DNA from: Lingula anatina
Lineage: Eukaryota; Brachiopoda; Lingulata; Lingulida; Lingulidae
Assembly (NCBI RefSeq): GCF_001039355.2
Contig: NW_019773725.1
Span: 249,945-313,944, forward strand
DNA: 64,000 bases
Direction: 5' to 3'
The notes beneath the pieces were generated by a model that saw nothing but the letters and a program-made list of their open reading frames with translations, searched no databases and was not told where the DNA came from. Shown here one piece after another: positions 24,223-35,895 of this stretch; position 1 is the first letter of the stretch, and every line of letters begins with the position of its first letter. Position numbers and translations under genes: made by a program.

Positions 24223-24662
24223 TCATTGGTAGTGTAAAATCAAAATACCATTGATGTTTTTTGCATGGGGGATGTTTTTGCCAGACTTGCAGCTACTTTG
24301 AGTTGAGGGTTCAGTGCAAGGAACTTGTTTAGAGGCTGAATAATAGTTAAAATTCAGATTTTCTTCAATTTTCATTATCTTTAATTTGTTCGAGATTCGC
24401 CAACCTCCGAGGTCTGATATGCAGTCGACATTGGTATTCAGTGACAAAGCGTGATCATAAATTTTACAAGATGTGTGCGATTTTGTGTCGTCTACATAAA
24501 AGCTCCAATAGGTAAGTGTAAACACACAACATTAGAGGACCAAGAACACTGTCACGAGGAACTCCAAATAAACGCTGTGGGAGTTCAGAAAACACATCAT
24601 TTACCTGTATATTTACTTGATGCACTCTACCAACAAGAGTTTATGTTAATAAATGTATTCTA
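24223..24662 (-). pseudogene. Non-LTR retrotransposon (LINE) reverse-transcriptase remnant
   Basis: Minus-strand translation shows two consecutive RT blocks in different frames. The first reads NDVFSELPQRLFGVPRDSVL followed by GPLMLCVYT, the counterpart of the GVPQGSVLGPLLF motif. The second reads FYVDDTKSHTSCK then NKLKIMKIEENL, the counterpart of YADDTQ and the following NKLKxNxxKTE motif. A frameshift and an apparent deletion separate them. Such motifs are typical of CR1/L2/Jockey-type LINEs. Only a small part of the polymerase is left, so the copy is dead. It lies downstream of the CUB gene on the same strand. Confidence 0.75.
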
Positions 24663-25171
24663 GGGCCAGCTCTGGGCTCTTCGAATAAAATCCTTTTTTT
24701 TTTTCTGTGCACTATCACACACCTGACATCTGATCGCCCAAACTGCTGAACACTGCACATTAAGCATCGGATGCAACTCCGGAAACTACTTTCATTTGAA
24801 TTTTCCGTCAATCGCGGTTTAAGTAGGTGATGATTTCCACATTGTCGAGTTTTCCCGGTTAGCGATTACGTGGACCATATTAGTCTGGCGTCCCTTCCTG
24901 AAAACCAAAATGATTTTTTCAATAGTTTCAATTTAATTCCTAACGTCAATAAAATAATTGACCGAAGTATCTTTTAAAAACACTGTTTTGAAATTATTCT
25001 GGAGTCAAAATGAATTGGTTTTATATCCTTTTTGAAAATCAATTGGATACATTGTCAAAAACAAAAACAAACAAAAAAATGAAATAAATCCTATCAACTA
25101 CGTCACAGAATGAAACACCAGAATTTACTCTGAATGCAAAACAACGGGAAAGAAAAATAAATCAAATTGTG
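24663..25171. other. Sequence downstream of the CUB gene
   Basis: AT-rich, with no supported exon. If the last CUB exon is spliced at 25190 rather than ending at 25172, a further exon should lie here or beyond, but none was recognised. Confidence 0.35.
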
Positions 25172-28100
25172 TCAAAGGATTGATACCTTGTTACGCAATG
25201 CAGAAGAACTGAGAACCCACGAGTCTGAAATGACAATGAATTTATATGCATACCATTTGATGAACAAAACCACTCCCAGTGTTACAATTACTACAACAGC
25301 TATCAGTCCTGCTGTAACCCCGCCAATAGTAGCCGCCAACTTTCTTGTCTCTTCTTCTTCTTTAACCTTTTGTCTGGATTGGCCAGCAGCTTCCTCAGTA
25401 CTCCTCTTGGTAGTGGCAGGGGTAGTGACATTGCTCGGCTTTGTAGACAGACTTGTTGCTGATTCCCCATTTAAAGTGACCGGCTGCGACTCTGGGCTTG
25501 CTGATGGCTGAATAGATTGGTATGTAATGAATTCTGAAGGTGAGCCAGAGGCACCAGCAACTAAAGATAGTTGCCCACTGTGGATTGGCATATAGTTTGA
25601 GACATCGAAGTTTGGTGGTGCTGAAGATTGCTGTTCAGTTTGTGACGTAGTGAATGAGCTTGAATCTAAAACTGAAAAAACAAACAAACAAACAAACAAA
25701 CAAACAAACGAATTGCATGTGTGTGTGTGTGTGTTAACTTAAAGCGATTGAAATGTGTTTGAATGTAATTTACACGTCCACTTAAAGGTGAACATTAAAA
25801 GTGCTCAACAGGCTTCTTTGTTAACATTCAAGGTTTCTCTCCTACAATATTGAGAAAGGCAATTAAATTTAATTGATCAAAATAAAATGAAAGTTTTTGT
25901 TTAAAATAAAGGAGGGATCGCACCTGCGCTTAAGTGCACAGACAGAAAGAGAGAGGGATGCCACTCACCTGGCGTTATCACAAGTCTAAATCCAGATCCA
26001 ACAACAATATCATCGCTGTGAAAATGAATGTAAATAGTACTGTGAAAGGTACCATTGGCTGACGTACTTCCACAAAATGTTTCGAACTCTCCAAAATGAT
26101 CTGTTAACTTTAGATAGTCAAAATGGCAGAATGAGCAATACTCTTTGTCCGCGTCTAAAGAATCTATCGAGTACTCCAGAACCTGAAATCAAGGAAGTAA
26201 TACTATACTGCTTGTTACAATTTTATAGCAAAAAGTCACCATAAAACAAGAAGCGCCAGAGGCACCTACACCTACCCTAATATGCTGTATTTTACTGTGA
26301 CATAGTCATAAAGATATGAAATCACCGCTTTCAAGAAATGACGTTGCTACCCACCATCCTCAGCATAATTGTGGTTTTGAAAAAAAATCATGCGTTCACA
26401 CAAATAACGCTCATCCCAGTAACACAGACAGAAACACACACACACACACACACACAAACGCTTTACCTGCCGTGCTCGAGCGCGCTCACTACCGTTATTC
26501 ATTGATACGCCGGAACCACATGGTACCCATTTTTTCTAGTCGATTTATACCTATAAAGACCTTACCTCTCCGTTTGGGGCGTTCACTTGCCAGTGACAGT
26601 CCAAGTTGTGTGAATACGAGGCATTTCCAGGCCAAGGGTCTATGACCACCGGGGCGGTCAGCAGAGTGGGGTTCGAATATGGTGGGCAGACTTGTCCTTG
26701 GGATCCTAGAGTAGAAAATCGATAGCAACAATTTAAACACTACAGAAAATAAAATGGTTGTTTAAAAAGATCCCCCAGACCAGGTTGTATTAATATCATT
26801 TATTTCTCAGTTCATAAATGATAACAGTGTTATCTTGGCTTTCTTTTCTTTTAGGGACACAGATATACAGTACACATTGTACTTACAGTAGTCTACTGCG
26901 CTGGAGTATCTACTGCGTTTTCGTGCGGGTGAGACTACAACTGTTATTAGAGTCACCTGGTACTGTCCATTTAAAAGAATTTACCGATTTCACATTGAAA
27001 TTAATAAAAACCCTATGAGAGTAGGGTTTATCCAATCCCCTTATGCTCTGTTTGCTACACACGTTTTCACGTTGTGGAAATAAGTGTGCGGTCACTACTG
27101 AATAGGTTGAAAACTATGTTGGTATGATTGTGGTTTATTGCCCCCGATAATTTCATCGTTCATCGTCGACAAACCTCTAAAGTTCATATAGATAAAGGTT
27201 TGGGAATGGCGTGGGTTGTACTTACGTCTCAGGAACACACATTTCAAAATACTCCAAACCGACAGGACACATTTTTAAGATATATTTTCCTGAATTAATG
27301 ATTTTATCATGAATGGCATATCTCCACTAGTAGAGGTCTTAATATGCTAAACTTACATGAGTTTATAAAGAAGGATTAGGTACATTTTCAGACACCAGTA
27401 TATCATCAAAAATTGAGAGGCCACCAGGATCTCTTTACAATTTTGTATGAATTGTATGAATTTTGGTGTTTTTTTTTCTCTCTTCTTGACCGGCATTACA
27501 TGTCCAAGCTCTGTCACTTTAGACACAGCACATTTGCCTTCGAAGACACGCTTTAACTGTCCAAGAAAACGTTCAAGGAACGGTTGAAAATTATGTTAAG
27601 TGGATCATATGCCGGCTGAAGAAAGCGACAACAATACAAATGAGCCGCCATTCTTATTCACTGTTTATATGTAAAATTCACTGTCAGGATATCTGATAAA
27701 TTATGTAATGTTTACTTTCAAAGAATTGCATATTGAAGAACATAAATGGAACCGCGTAAAATTACCGATAGTGGTATAACCTGTTCAAAATCATTCTTCA
27801 ACTAGAATAAAATTGATTTTTATTTGGATGTGAAAAGATCTTGACCATGCGTTATAGCGCCATAACCTACCGTTGGCATTATTTTTTTAAAGTTGACCAA
27901 CTATGCTGATCAAATGAAAAATTAATATAACGATAAATATTATAATATATAAAACATCGTTTGAGAAGAAAAAGGTCATTTGAATTACCAAAATTTAAGG
28001 AAATTTCGAAAAATACGTAGCTCTGATAGCATATAAAAAGTACACTCATCAAAAATGCTGAAATGCAACTTTTTTTGCATTATGAAGTTCTAGTTTTATA

Positions 28101-28575
28101 TCTTGTATTTGTCAGTTTATACATAATAACGGTACGGGTTTGTTCTAATTCATGGATACGGATATACAGTGTATATCTACCAGCAATTCAATCGCATATT
28201 GCTGCCCAAAGGCAATTAAAAGAAACCCTTGAACAAGCAACTTTTACACCATAAACACCTGTCGGTGAAGATAAGAGAAAAGTAAAAGTTAAAAAATGAT
28301 TTAGGTAACACCTTGCAGGAGTTAATAATAAGTGACACACGCTGGTGATTTAACTTGTTATCAAAATCTTCTCCTATGTTTTGATATACATATTCATATG
28401 GGAAACTGAAATGCATACATGAACAGACGGAATACTATTACTCTCATCTAACTTTAATTGAAACACAATTGTTTATTTAAATGCCCTTACCTGTAATAAG
28501 AAAGAAAACTACTACATATTGCAATGCAAATATGTCCCTGCTGCAACTGAAACGCCTCTCTGTCACACCCTGCAT
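25172..28575 (-). CDS. CUB-domain single-pass membrane protein, four exons
   Basis: Exons: 28575-28491, 26705-26566, 26182-25969, 25671-25172. They splice in frame (phases 1, 0, 1) to a 312-aa protein. Residues 1-29 form an uncleaved or cleaved signal sequence (FALQYVVVFFLITG). Residues ~33-146 are a CUB domain: VCPPYSNPTLLTAPVVI, LDCHWQVNAPNG, EYCSFCHFDYLKL, TFCGSTSANGTFHS, IYIHFHSDD, GSGFRLVI, with the expected four cysteines. A Ser/Thr/Pro-rich stalk (148-250) leads to a charged KVKEEEETRK patch and a transmembrane helix at ~258-285, then a short tail ending KVSIL. The layout fits a type I surface receptor or adhesion protein of unknown ligand. An alternative donor (AACAAG/GTATCA near 25190) means the cytoplasmic tail could continue in an unseen exon. 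Confidence 0.85.
25679..25735. repeat. (CAAA)n and (GT)n tracts at an intron end
   Basis: Seven CAAA units, then about eight GT units, lie immediately intronic to the last CUB exon. On the coding strand the TTTG repeat forms the polypyrimidine-like tract of its acceptor. Confidence 0.85.
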
Positions 28576-29612
28576 GTTTGCACGTTGTTACACTGGGTTT
28601 GAAGCTATGCTGCCAAATCACCACTACATATAATTTTTCGTGTTTGTAGAAACAGGATATAAACACTATTAATCAAAGACCTACGTATACAGAGGTTGTT
28701 GCATTACATATTCATCATTCACGGTGGTTTCTCCATGCAGACACCAGTGACGGAAAAACAGTGATAACTGTTTCTGTTGCCCTGCCCATAAATTACTCGT
28801 ACATTCAAAAACACATTACTCGAGTGATTTTCCTATTCAGTTACCGGTACCTGTCAAAATAATCAATATATATATACCGACCATTAATTATTACTACTCT
28901 ACTACAAACACGAACTTGTTTGGACATCCCTTGCATTCAGATTTATGCTGCAACATAAAATGCCTATTGGTTATTTTATTTTCATTTTTGCGTTTGTTTA
29001 TTTGTTTGTTTATCATTGCTTGATATAGAAATGTTGAACCGAAAATATATATTCCTTTTTTGATTGTACAACCGCAGGAATGCATTGGTTTAAAAAGGAC
29101 ACAGTTTAAGGAAGCACTTGTGTTGCACTTGTCTTGTGTTTCCAAGATTTTTTACTGGAAACGTAGAGAGGAAACAATTTTTTCTGACTATACATTTGTG
29201 ACATTACATTTGTAATGGCCGAAGTTGACGAATTTGCTAGGGCTGACGACTCAATTTAAAGTATCTATTCGCCATTTGAACCAGCTCTTTTATTAAAAGA
29301 GGAGCTATGTCCGAGTACTTTATACACTACGGTAGTAAACTATCGACCCCGATAGTGACACAAATTTATGTTTGTATGATATCGGTTTAGCATACCGAGA
29401 AGAAAGCCAATCTGCACAATCAGAAATTAATAATAGTGTGGATGTATCGTTGTTTAATATAGACATTTGATATGGCTTATTTTAGGAAGTCAGTTTTAAA
29501 GATCTATTGATGATCTTTACATATATTCGTACAACTTAAGCTCGATTTTTCTCACGATCATTGATTGATATGCACAGGGACCATATTTATCACAACGACA
29601 TAAAGAATATAC

Positions 29613-30225
29613 CTCTCGGAGTCTCTGTCCGGGGCGTTCCATTGTCAGTGACAGTCGTTAGAATACGAGGAGTCATCTCCTGGCCAGGGGTCTATGGTCA
29701 CCGGGGCGGTCAGCGCAGTGGGTCTGGGAAATGGTGGGCAAACTTGTCCCTGGGATCCTACAATGGAAAGTTGAAAAAACACTTTAAACACAAAATTATG
29801 GAAATTTTATCTCATTCTGAGTGTGCAAACATACATACGTGCAATTCAAATCGTACACGACGTACATGTAAGTCTTACGACCCGTTCGTCTGCGTTCATT
29901 GTATGAGCAAGTTTTTCTCATGATTTGGTGCTATACGCTAGAGTGTGACAATCTTTTTGAACAGAGAAATGACTGAAAAATAAGGCAGCTAGGTAATACC
30001 TTGCAGGTATTTAATAAGCGAGGTTATTTACTTTGATGTTAAAACCTAAAGCTCGGCCTTGATTTAGGAAGTGGAATGAAAAACTTTACGTCGAAATTTA
30101 AATTAACGCCTATAAAAATTGAAATAGTCTTACCTGTCATTGTAAATAAAACGACTACTTATTCCACTGCAGAGAAGCCCTTGCTGTAAAAAATACGCCT
30201 CTCTGTCACACCCTTGTTTGTTATT
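29613..30225 (-). pseudogene. Decayed tandem copy of CUB gene exons 1-2
   Basis: At 29757-29613 is a copy of CUB exon 2 (GSQGQVCPP, then LTAPVTIDPWPGDDSS). It is disrupted by an in-frame TGA exactly where the intact gene has the Trp of CHW, and its length (145 rather than 140 nt) breaks the frame. At ~30215-30136 is a copy of exon 1 (GGGTGTGACAGAGAGGCG shared). Its ATG is lost and its reading frame has shifted, yet the ACAG/GTAAGA donor survives. Intron text just inside exon 1 is also shared (CACCTTGCAGG against TACCTTGCAGG, at ~28309 and ~29997). It is therefore a DNA-level tandem duplication, not a processed copy. Copies of exons 3-4 were not found in the expected place. Confidence 0.85.
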
Positions 30226-30965
30226 TCAATTTTAATAAAAATTTGAAATACACTGTATGTATTTTTGGTGTTTGTACAAACAGCGCCTAAACTACAAGAT
30301 AATGGTAGATTTATTGAGAGTACTGTGACAATCACTTTGCAAAAATTGCAACAAAAACATATGGGCTTATATGATCTCTACAAATTTAATAGGGTATAGT
30401 AATAATAATGCTACAGATATTATCTGTAGCACACTTACAGTATACCAATGAAGCGCTAAGTGATCAACATGAAATGAAAATGCTGAATATTAATTCCAAC
30501 AATCAAAATTTTACTCAATTACTTAAAAATACACAATATTTACTGAAAAGTCCCAACTAAACAGCAATAAAAAAAATTGGGCTGTTCTTATTTTAATAAA
30601 AAAATTATGTACAACTTCAACCCATTGGGTTGCAATCTAAGATTATTTATTTATTTATTTATTTATTTATTATTATTATTATTATAACTTTGATTTACGA
30701 GTAAACATAACTAAGTAATAGGTCCATTATACCTGTGTGTTCCGTCAACTAAGTAACCAAATAATGCCAACTAAGAAACGTTGACACAGAATAATTAACG
30801 ACAACGTTAATTAGTAGACGTTTGAGGGAGGTTATAAACGCCTTTGAATATTGAAATATTGGACATGCGCATCATTATTTACTGACACCAAAATATCTAT
30901 AGAGATAGTGTACACGGCTCTGTTAAATTAGGTCAAGGCAGAGGCACACGAATCCCACAGGCTCA
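30226..30965. other. AT-rich spacer
   Basis: No exon supported. The stretch 30646-30685 is a (TTTA)n/(TTA)n simple repeat. Confidence 0.5.
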
Positions 30966-31193
30966 TATAAAGCAGGGTCGGATCCAGGATTATTTGAAGG
31001 AGGAAGCCTCCTCCCCCCCCCCTTGGAGTGGGATTCTGGGCCCGCTGAAGTTCCTTAATTTTTTTTTCGTATCTTAATGGGCTAACGGTGCCATTTGGTA
31101 CGGTTTAGAACTATGATTCAGCTACATGTAGTCAAAATACTAATTTCAAGAGGGGACCGTTAGTGTTAATCTTTTCAGAAATCGAAGGCTTGA

Positions 31194-31242
<49 letters not shown>

Positions 31243-31319
31243 GGCCTAACTGGGAATCCAACGCCAACCAAATGCCAACCATGCCAACGTTTCGCATTTC
31301 TCAGCGGGGCTCGTAGCTA
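30966..31319 (+). repeat. Dispersed repeat with internal (TTA)n, copy 1
   Basis: Contains TATTTGAAGGAGGAAGCC, a C run, a (TTA)n tract at 31194-31242, then TCCAACGCCAACC and TTTCGCATTTCTCAGCGGGG and GCTCGTAG. The same order of landmarks recurs at ~44670-44830. It ends at the target site of the 5.8-kb TIR element. Confidence 0.75.
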
Positions 31320-33044
31320 TAGTCCAGGAATTTGGTGAAATTTTTTTTACCTACAAGCATGAAATTTGGCACACTTATGGACAATGAAATTCTAAGCAAA
31401 TATGGATATATGGGCATGTCTGAAAATTCCAAAATGGCCGTCAAATCCAAGATGGCCGCCAAAATACCTTTTCAAATTAAAACTTCAAGTACATAGTCTT
31501 CTAATAACTTAAAATATCATATAAAGGTTAGAAAACACCATGGTATAAATCCTTCAGGTGTATAAAATCCAAAATGGCCGCCAAAAGTAAAAAAGCAGAC
31601 CATTTATTCAAGATATCTATTAGAATGGTGAATTAATCATGCACTACAAGCAAAAAGTTTGGCACATTTGTGGAAAATGAAATTCTGAGCAAGTTTGGAT
31701 GTATGGGCATGTCCGAAAATTTAAAAATGGCCGCCAAATCCAAGATGGCCTCCAAAAACACAGCTTCAAATTAATCTTCAAGTATATAGTCTTTAAAGGG
31801 CTTAAATATCATATAAAGGTTGAGAAACACCACAGTATGAATTCAGAATCCATATCTGCTTCTTTAGGTGCATTAAATCCAAAATGGCCGCCGATATTTA
31901 AAAGCACTCTACTAATCCAAGATATCCAGCATAGTGGTGAATTCATCAAAAACTACAAGCATGGCATTTGGCACAGTTGTTAAAATGGATTCCAAGCACT
32001 TTTGGATATATAGGCATGTCTAAAAATTCCAATATATGGCCCCCAAATCCAATATGGCCGCCACACATACCCGTTCAAATTAAAACTTCAAGTATATAAT
32101 CCTATAATAGCTTAAGATAACATTTTATGGTTAAACAAAACTATGGTATGCATGAAGTATCAATATTTGCTTCTATAGATGTATAGAAATCCAAAATGGC
32201 CTCCAAAAATTAGAAAACAGACCACTCACAACAGCAGTATGGTGAATTCATCATGCATTTAAAACTACAAGCATGAAAATTGGCACAATTGTAGAGAACA
32301 GGACTCTAAGCAATTTTTTATATAGGGACATGTCTGAAAATTCTAATATGGCCACTAAAACCCTTTGAAAGTAAAAATTCTACTTCATAATCAGACTTAT
32401 AACAATCTTTAATCTTTTTTCGTTTGAAAAACAGAGCTCAGTTTAGATGAATTATCAAAAACCGCTTCTTTAGATATTAAGATCCAAATGACCATAAAAA
32501 GTGGAACAGGACTCCTTTTGGTCCAGTTGCGACACCACATGCAGCAATTATGTAAATGCCAAGGATATGAAAATGTCAAGGTATTTTCACAAATAAGTTT
32601 TCAAGTAGGTGTTGCGCTTTTTATGGGCGATTAACCTATTACTTTAGTAAATGGACAATATCTCAACAGAGGATAACAGCTAGCTACACTGAAATTTCTA
32701 CTTATTTGGTTAAATAATTTTCATTCATTAATGTGTGCCTAGCTTTAGTTGTGTTTCCCTCAGCTTTCCCAGAATTTGCCTAAAGCTATAGCTTCTACAT
32801 GTAATCCACTTTCCCCAACAAAATACCAAGAGGCATTGGTCATTTTTAACACCAGAAAGCATCAGTTTACATGCATGAGGGGCAATAGGAATATAAAAGT
32901 GTGGTAGGGCATATACAGTAAGTACATGTAGGCTACTAGTGTGAGCCCATATAGGACCAGTCTTCCAGTGCTTCTGACTCCCCTCACCACAGTTAGCAAT
33001 TGCACACATAACTACAAACAAATGTGGTAGGAGCTACCTGAGAA

Positions 33045-33380
33045 AAGTAAGTGAATAATCCCAATGGCTTCATTCTGGATTGTCCCACAGAGTCAATGAT
33101 GCCGGAAATCTCGATGAATTTTTACCTTTCAAAGTCCATATTGCACTAATCTTTCATTATCATGTTCAGTTAATTGAAAGTATAAGTTTGTAACTAAACA
33201 AGTTGCCAAATGATCAAATGAAAACCAAAGTTTGGCGCCTACCAGTACTTCTTTTTAGTGCACGAAAGTTGAAGCCTGCAATGCAACTCTTGGATACAGC
33301 ACGTATCAACACCTGCCCTCTGTTTGGGGTATTTCTTTGATCATAAATTTTCACTAAATTCTCGGTAGCCATTTAAGTCC
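33045..33380 (+). repeat. Internal direct repeat of the 5.8-kb element, copy 1
   Basis: From about AAGTAAGTGAATAATCCC to CACTAAATTCTCGGTAGCC. It is nearly identical to 35486-35895, which carries an extra ~80 bases in the middle (near 35596-35677). Confidence 0.85.
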
Positions 33381-34669
33381 ATGAGCCAAAGGCCAAAAAA
33401 TCCAATTTGGCTGCACCCCCCGTCAGGCAAAGGTTTTATGATTGATTCTTGTAGTTTAGAACCTGAATTTTTCATTTCTGCTTGTTTCCGGCTTGAAAAA
33501 GTGTCCGTTTGTACCGGAAACAGGCCAAATCCAAGATGGCCACCAGTAAATTCATGTGTCAACTGTAAATACAAAAATTGATTTAAAAGTTACTTAACAA
33601 CTTAACATTATCAAAATTTGCACTGATCACAAGTACTTTGGCCTTCTTTGATTTTTCAGGTACTTTACATTTTTCAAGATGGCGACTGAATCCAAGATGG
33701 CGGCCATTTTCCTTACTTTTTGTGAAAAAATACAAATACCTAAATTTGAAATTTTTTTTATTAACCAAAAATTAGGAATATTTTACATGTTTTGATGTAT
33801 TTGAATAAGTTGAAGTCTATATTTTTAATATTTACCAGTTAATTTATCACAAAATTGTACATTTGAACACAGATGGCTCTAATCCAAGATGGCCACCACA
33901 TAAAATGGGCTTTTTGTTTTGATATGTCAACAAGCCTTTCTCAGTATTAAACATCTCAGACTACTTAATGAAGGATTTATTGCAAAGGTCATGGTATGAA
34001 ATGTATGACTGAATAATTTAAATTGTTTTGAGATTTTGTTCAGGGTATAAAAATACAAAATGGCCGCCAATTTCTGGATTCCAAACGTACATTATTTTGA
34101 TTTGCATGTTAAAAAACATTAAATTGAATAATTAGCAAATTAAAAATATTTATTTTTTGATAAATTTATCTGTATTGCAATCTCATTTTGCTTCTTACAC
34201 ACTTTATTCTGTCAAAAAGTGGTTAATTTTTCTTCATTTATCATGATTCCAAGTTTGCCATTGATAAAAATGAACTGCACGCGACCCGTATGGACAATAC
34301 CACATGTTATGAGCCTTATTTGAAAGGCTATTTCTGAGCTTTATTGTTCAAGTAATGGAATGGAATATATAACTGAATGATTCAAAATGCTTTTAGGCTT
34401 GTAGTTTAGGGTTGAAAAGTCCAAAATGGCCGTCAATTTCTGGATTCAAAACAAACGACATTTTGATTTGCATGTTGAAAAGCATCAAATTGAATGATGG
34501 GCAAATGATTAAAGACTATATTTTGATAAACTGCAGTGTCCTTTTACTGTTTAGAATCTAATTTTTCCAAAAAGTAATTATCTATGCTCCAATCATCAAA
34601 AATATCCAAGATGGCCACCAACAAAAATGAATTTTAGGTAAACATGGATGAAAACACACTGTTGAGTCG

Positions 34670-34675
<6 letters not shown>

Positions 34676-34730
<55 letters not shown>
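34676..34730. repeat. (AT)n microsatellite
   Basis: About 27 AT units lie inside the 5.8-kb TIR element. Confidence 0.95.
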
Positions 34731-34733
<3 letters not shown>

Positions 34734-35485
34734 TGTACTTAATAAGGTTGAGTGAATCTCCAATGCTTTGCCGTTTTCTTGAACAGAAATTGATGCATAA
34801 CACACAATGGACAGCAATTTTTTTCAGCAGCAACTATATAGGTTAGTAAAATGGCAATTTTCAATATTGCAGATTAAATGCATGCCCAAAACGCCCTAAC
34901 AAGAGTGACGTACATCATTTACAACTTAAGGATCAATAGTTTGTTATATGGGGGGTGGGGTGTAAAATTAAATTTTCATATGATAACACTTCTATTGTTA
35001 CATTTCAAATGGACTTGGGTTACTGGTACATTGCTTGTTGAAAGTTCCCTGTCAAGCTTGACGAAAGAGCCAGTATCTCAGTCAAAAAAGGGACTAACTA
35101 GTAGTGGTGATAAGATTTCTCACATTCTGCTAGGTGTTGATCGTAAAGAAGAATAAGAATTATCCTAACCTCAAGCAACCAAAAGGTAAAATCTTTAATT
35201 TATCTGAAAAAAAGGGATGGATAACATGCAGCTGTAGCATTATTCTACATGTATAAATCCGGGAAGCAATCACTATCATAAACTAAGGGTGCTTTCCCAG
35301 AGATTTATATCGATTTAGAGATTAAGATTTAGATCGACCTAACTCCCTGGGGGTTCACACTAAATTGCAGTCAGCCGAGCGGGCACCATTGTTAATTACC
35401 CCCTTACAGCTTTTAGTAGGTGGGACAGACGCTTAAGCCGGCCAAGCTGACGGTAATCTAGTGAGACTCCCCACAGGGATNTGCG

Positions 35486-35895
35486 AAAGGTAAGTGAATA
35501 CTCCCAATGGCTTCATTCTGGATTGTCCCACAGAGTCAATGATGCCGGAAATCTCGATGAATTTTTACCTTTCAAAGTCCATATTGCACTAATTTTTTGG
35601 TATAATTCTCAGAATACACCCTGAATTTTTGAAGCTTAATATGTATTAACTTTCTGAAGCATTTTAATTCTTTTATTATCATGTTCAGTTAATTGAAAGT
35701 ATAAGTTTGTAACTAAACAAGTTGCCAAATGATCAAATGAAAACCAAAGTTTGGCGCCTACCAGTACTTCTTTTTAGTGCACGAAAGTTGAAGCCTGCAA
35801 TGCAACTCTTGGATACAGCACGTATCAACACCTGCCCTCTGTTTGGGGTATTTCTTTGCTCATTAATGTTCACTAAATTCTCGGTAGCCATTTCT
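35486..35895 (+). repeat. Internal direct repeat of the 5.8-kb element, copy 2, next to an N
   Basis: Almost identical to 33045-33380. It starts within five bases of the undetermined base at 35481. The high identity, compared with the diverged surroundings, may mean a recent duplication or an assembly overlap that was not merged. Confidence 0.8.

Noticed and set aside
29267-29306. Hairpin around AGCTCTTTTATTAAAAGAGG
   Set aside because: It resembles a histone 3' stem-loop only superficially. The loop and flanks do not fit and there is no histone gene nearby.
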